Shown here in pieces: positions 59,856-64,000 of a stretch of 64,000 nt of DNA (its first letter is position 1; every line of letters begins with the position of its first letter). Where the stretch lies: contig OY783209.1 in NCBI GenBank assembly GCA_963678705.1, forward strand, positions 11,780,001 to 11,844,000, written 5' to 3'. The position numbers and the translations under genes are program-made. This DNA comes from Panorpa germanica. Lineage: Eukaryota > Arthropoda > Insecta > Mecoptera > Panorpidae. The notes under the pieces were generated by a model that searched no databases, had not been told where the DNA came from, and saw only the letters and a list, made by a program, of their open reading frames with translations.

Positions 59856-60375
59856 GCATTTGTTGAATGAAGATGCAAATCTAGATTCGATGTGTGTTTC
59901 CGCAACATGCAATTTAGTTACTATTTTGCCCACAAGAGTGCCCGCTTCACGCCCTCTGTTCTTGCCTCAGCGCTGAACGTAATATAAAACAAAGTTATAC
60001 TTACTCTTTTGCTTGCATTAAAACGGAATTGTTTTCTTCCTGTATTTTAGAATCTTATAAACACAATATTATTAACACGTCAGTACAGTGTGTAAATAAA
60101 TCCTATGCATAGTGTATAGAGGATTCCAGTTACATAGCAACAATGTCTCGATCTTTAAAGCCATTTAATTCATTAGCGATTAGCATATGTTTAGCCGTTA
60201 TTGTTTAGCTATAGAAATATGTTGTAGTGAGAGTTTAATGTTGAATGTCATTTGTCGTCACCTTAGAATTAACTACCAGTGTGACTCTAGTGATGACTTT
60301 ATTAGTGACTGCGTACTAGTCCAAGATCCAGAGCCCCCAGACCTACCTCGTTTCAGCAAAGCTAAAATTGCGAGG
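59856..60375. other. No recognised gene
   Basis: A 70-residue plus frame (60187-60399) ends in the acidic-then-basic CDSSDDFISDCVLVQDPEPP..FSKAKIARIKYHS and runs into element J. I do not recognise it; it could be a transposase N-terminal relic. Confidence 0.4.
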
Positions 60376-60869
60376 ATAAAGTATCACTCACTGCTTTAAT
60401 TTAATCACAGTAGTCATTCACAGTACCATTTCTAATTCAATTTATATTTTAATTTTTCTTAGCTTTTTTAGAACCTTACAAGGTCCAATGTTTTAAATGA
60501 AAAATGTTAAATTAAGAAAAACTATATTATATTATAACCTCCAAAATGTGAGAATCTGTCAAAATGCAGTAGGATTTACTTTTAAAAGAAGTTTAATGTC
60601 AGTTTTTGAAAAATATAGAAGTGAAACAATTTCTATTACTAATTGTTATTACAATTACAACAGCAATTTGAATTATTTGACATACAATTTTGTCTAACTG
60701 TTAAAATTTATATTGCTAACGATGCATACGCACCAACTAAATTAATTAAACTTAAATTAAAACACAAATGTGAAAAGGAATGCTTAAACGGAAACCTGAA
60801 ATCTAGATTACAATATTAAATAAAAACAGTAAATTAAATATCAAAACAGTGAGTGGGAATGAGGCTTAA
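60376..60869. mobile_element. TTAA-bounded element J, copy 2
   Basis: GTATCACTCACTGCTTTAAT at the left and CAGTGAGTGGGAATGAGGCTTAA-type end at the right (60847-60869). Partner of 28870-29416 in opposite orientation. It abuts family R copy 2. Confidence 0.55.
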
Positions 60870-61358
60870 GGCCTGTCGTACACTACAAGCGTATTTAAGC
60901 GAATTTTGACAGAACGTATACGCGCTACTACGCTTTACCTTTCCGAACCCTGTAAATGTAATGAACCTCGCACACTGCAAGCTACAAAGTCGTCCGAATA
61001 CGGACGTTATATAGGTCTCATACTGAAAGCGTATATCAGCGAATTTTAACCAAACGAATACACTGGAAGTGAAATGAATGACAATGCAATAGTCCCTTTT
61101 TTAACAGTGCTATATCGATAAAAATTAAAGTAAAAAGTTTGCTCTCATGATAAATTATGTTAGTGCAAAACAACTCCAATACACCCTACAATACACAAGT
61201 TTAACTTGGCGTACTGTCGTATCGGTACGTGGTATGTATGTATTGTAACACACACACGCAAAGAACACAGCTTTGAGAGTTATAGTCGCTCAACGTAGCC
61301 GCCGATTTACGCCCAAATTCGCCGTCGCTTAAATACGCTTGTAGTACGCTTCATCTGT
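60868..61358. mobile_element. Family R MITE-like element, copy 2
   Basis: AAGGCCTGTCGTACACTACA and GCGTATTTAAGCGAATTTT at the left; GCCGTCGCTTAAATACGCTT and TGTAGTACGC at the right as inverse. It contains a second inner GCGTATATCAGCGAATTTT repeat, so it may be a composite of two related units. Confidence 0.6.
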
Positions 61359-61494
61359 ACCTAATTTAAATTTTCAATATTTTTTCAAGAGCCTGGCACA
61401 AGTTGTCACCAATAATATTCTGTAAAACATGTATAAAAATCAGCCACCATTCTTTCACGTATATGAATGAGGTTTTTAAGCAACTTCAGCTTCT

Positions 61495-61605
61495 GCTACC
61501 TGAAAAAGTGCCTCGCTTTTAAGCTAGCAAGTACGCAAACATTTTTAACTATATATTAGACTATTTATTCTCAAAATTTCAGCTTTGCTAAAGCGACGTA
61601 GGTCT
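61495..61605. repeat. Family K repeat, copy 3
   Basis: GTGCCTCGCTTTTAAGCTAG to TTTCAGCTTTGCTAAA; partner of 4695 and 37885. Confidence 0.5.
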
Positions 61606-62086
61606 GGGGACTTTGGGATCTCTCTCTATACTATACGACTACAATGTATTCATTTGCTGTTTGCCGTATGGAATCATTTAGCGCCGCTGACAATTGCCAC
61701 TTTGTTAATGACTTCTCGTTCTGAAGGTTACCACTTGCTATTTATTCATACTAATTTCATTATACGAAAACGAATACTCGTAAACAGTGATGCCTTGTAT
61801 TAGGTTGGATAAAAGGTATGATTTGTAGTGTTTATTGAAATTGGTACGTAATTACGCGGTAGTAACACTATGCGAGTTGTCCTATTCAAGTATTGGTGTA
61901 ACTGTACGTAACAAGTATTTGCCTCTCATTCGCACTCATTACAAATGATTCGAATTTTAATTAAATTGATCTCGAGTTTTAAACAGCTCGGCTGTAAAGT
62001 TGCGGAATAGTTGGATAATGTTACCTTTTTAAGAATTTAGAACATACTAGTGGTAGGTTTATAGCAGTAAGACTTGGAGCATATTA
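61606..62086. other. No recognised gene
   Basis: The 72-residue plus frame at 61585-61803 starts inside repeat K and is unrecognised. Confidence 0.4.
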
Positions 62087-62405
62087 TTTTTTTTTTTTTT
62101 TTATGTTTTTGCCATTTGGCACTACATTCTTGTGCCATAACTCATTTATATACATGTCATTGTGCTTAATTCAATTTTGATCCTTATTAAATCTAAACAT
62201 TTTAATTTTTTTTCACACAAAAAAAAAAGAAATATATAAAATTCCTTATAAAAATAAAAACAAAATTGCTACTGCTACTGCTTCGCTCCTCCTGCTACTG
62301 TCCCTCCTATTTCTACTCTGCCATTCCTTCACTTTCCTAGGTTTTTTCTCTATCTCCGCCATCCACCTGTTCCCTTCACTTTCGACATTATATTCTTCTG
62401 TCTTA
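62087..62405 (-). pseudogene. LINE 3' fragment, copy 3 (minus strand)
   Basis: Inverse of the LINE 3' end at 12.3-12.6 kb: a T-tract at 62087-62102 is the poly(A) tail, followed by ATGTTTTTGCCATTTGGCAC and CTTAATTCAATTTTGATCCT. It reaches only into the last coding segment (MAEIEKKPRKVKEWQ on the minus strand). Confidence 0.7.
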
Positions 62406-62421
62406 AAAAGATTAATACAGA

Positions 62422-62525
62422 CTTGGAGCATATATATATGGAGAGTGAATGCTAGACCTGAAAGTGTGTCCAAAATGTGTGCGACAGAGAAAAGTGTATG
62501 TTCCTATTTGTTCTCTATTCTAACG
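62422..62525 (+). mobile_element. Family I fragment
   Basis: CTTGGAGCATATATATATGG, CAAAATGTGTGCGACAGAG and TTCCTATTTGTTCTCTAT; one end only, joined to the LINE fragment. Confidence 0.7.
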
Positions 62526-63117
62526 TGTCAATCATTAGATCCTGGAGATATCCTACTGACGTCTAGATTCTAATTGATAAGATGTTCTCATTTATTATCA
62601 AAGCTTTTGATCATTTGAATAATCTTCTTGTCCATTCACTTCATCTTTGTTAAAATCATTGACCGTATGAACATTAACAATGATCTAATTTTAAACAATT
62701 ACTTATTGTACTAGTACAGTTACCAAACTCTGTATCTATTTTGTCTATTCTTTGCTAATTCTTATAACTGTTGTCCTTTTTAGACTATTTCGTGACTAAC
62801 CTTTGTGTAAGGTCACTACATCACCCACGACCCTCTACTACTCCTCCACTGCTCGCTCTCCTTCCTCACTCGTCATACACTACTGGACTGCGCTTTGTAG
62901 TTGTGAGACACGACTTGTTGCTTGGGTACAATTATTTATGATGACAAGTCATTAAAACATAGTATATTATATTTATAATATTAATTACAGATATTAAAAT
63001 ATATTGTCTTATTGTTATCCATCTTATCAATTATCACAAAATTGTACATCGTTCAGAATGTAGTTGTTTACCAGGAATTTATTATACCTGCTAATAAAAT
63101 CAGTTTGAAATAATTTA
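62526..63117. other. No recognised gene
   Basis: AT-rich; a C-rich patch near 62840-62870 (CTACTCCTCCACTGCTCGC) is unassigned. Confidence 0.4.
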
Positions 63118-63262
63118 ACATCACTCAATTAGTTCATAGGATGACATATAAATAGCGCCACTATTGATAAATCTATATGATTTTTAGATAGTAGCAACCT
63201 TCAAACGATATGTGTCAAAATTTTATAACATTTCAACCATTACTTTACGAGTTTCAGTGGTT
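63118..63262 (+). repeat. Family Y mariner-like repeat, copy 4 (one end)
   Basis: AACATCACTCAATTAGTTCA, then AATAGCGCCACTATTGATAA and CGATATGTGTCAAAATTTTA; stops shortly before the LINE fragment. Confidence 0.6.
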
Positions 63263-63311
63263 TTTATGTGGAAGTGTTATTCGGAGTCGCTATTTTTTCA
63301 AATGTTTTACA

Positions 63312-64000
63312 TTCTCACTCCTTCCAAAAGGAAAAATATAAAAATAAAAACAAAACTGCTACTGCTACTGCTTCGCCCCTTCTGCTACTCTCCCTCCTGT
63401 TTCTACTCTGCCATTCCTTCTTTTTCCTCGCTCTTTTCTCTATCTCCGCCATCTACCTCTTCCCATCACTGCCTCCCTTTAATAACTGCCTAATATTCTT
63501 TTCGCTTATTACCTTTTTCTCACTTGAAAACTTAATGTGCTCCAATGTTTCTATCTCCGTTCCGCACACCCTGCCATCCTTCCTTCGCTATTTGCCCAGT
63601 ATCTGTTTCCTTTCTCCTCGTTACCCAATCTGAATCTGGCAATCCTTATCCTTTTTCTCTTAAGTATTCTGGTATCTCTCTCCCAAATCTTTTTATATCT
63701 TTTGTTATAATTGCTCTTCTCAATTTTTTCCGTTCCATGTTGTATCTCCCTCTTTCTGCTCCTTAGCTCCTCTTCCACACTTGTGCCTTTTTCTCTCTGC
63801 CTCATCTGTCGCCATTCTATTACTTTCAAAATACTCCTTTCTCTTATTCGGGCCTCCTCTCTAATTTTCCTTAGGATTTCGCTTTCAGCGTTACTCATTT
63901 GCTCCTCGAACTTGAGTGCTCTCCTTCCTGCTTCTATTCTTATCTTGTCCCTTTTTAATTCTTCCATTCCCATGTATCCCGGCGTGCACCTGTCCAGCCC
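63312..64000 (-). pseudogene. LINE 3' region, copy 4, running off the window
   Basis: Minus-strand non-LTR retrotransposon, the longest LINE copy here. The frame 63973-63551 reads MGMEELKRDKIRIEAGRRAL, then SVEEELRSRKREIQ, SNYNKRYKKIWERDTRIL, RIARFRLGNEEKGNRYWANS and a stop, after which a zinc-knuckle-like region follows out of frame. The open frame continues to the window edge (GLDRCTPGYMG before the M), so reverse transcriptase sequence may lie beyond 64000. Frameshifted at its C terminus (GRMAGCAERR instead of CRVC), so probably dead. Confidence 0.75.

Noticed and set aside
63212-63766. Plus-strand frames of 73-121 residues rich in Leu, Phe and Ser
   Set aside because: Antisense of LINE copy 4.
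1-64000. tRNA or rRNA genes
   Set aside because: No credible B-box/T-arm context or rRNA core sequence seen on either strand; a covariance-model scan would be decisive.

Overview
The window is AT-rich nuclear DNA from an animal, most likely an insect. One intact gene shows spliceosomal introns with GT..AG borders and an AATAAA signal. The rest is a dense mix of insect-type transposon relics: mariner, hAT, piggyBac-like and PIF/Harbinger-like elements, and 5'-truncated non-LTR retrotransposons. I cannot fix the insect order from sequence alone.

The only gene I can support is at the left edge (326-1790, plus strand): ORC2, origin recognition complex subunit 2. It has four exons and three introns of 64-69 bp, and joins into one clean 420-residue frame that carries the conserved ORC2 core and C-terminal winged helix. 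From about 1.83 kb to 64 kb I find no host gene. Every other open frame is short and is either low-complexity or lies inside a repeat.

The remaining 62 kb reads as successive insertions. The commonest repeat (family A, nine copies) has ATGGGCTTGTGTCCT termini. A related family B shares one half of A but has a different end. Other families can be delimited by target-site duplications. With 8-bp duplications (hAT-like): 6318-6811, 41268-41722, 50079-50438, 59005-59398, probably 15208-15482 and 47064-47772. With 3-bp TAA/TTA duplications (PIF/Harbinger-like): five copies of family C, family E, 58013-58375 and 18928-19673. A Tc1/mariner-like MITE with TA duplication sits at 22003-22178.

Transposase-coding relics are two broken mariners (9987-10455 and 42119-42426), a hAT C-terminal dimerisation segment (47458-47604) and a probable piggyBac cysteine-rich tail (8801-8926, minus). 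Four copies of one LINE 3' region lie at 11.9, 15.8, 62.1 and 63.3 kb; the last runs off the right edge.

Several insertions are nested, and other copies in this same window serve as empty sites, so relative ages can be read: hAT in A, Tc1 MITE in D, Harbinger MITE in an LTR-like repeat, and one element inside the mariner. There is no sign of CRISPR, tRNA, rRNA or bacterial operons. I do not see a new multi-gene system. The most novel content is the set of unnamed non-autonomous element families and their mosaics.
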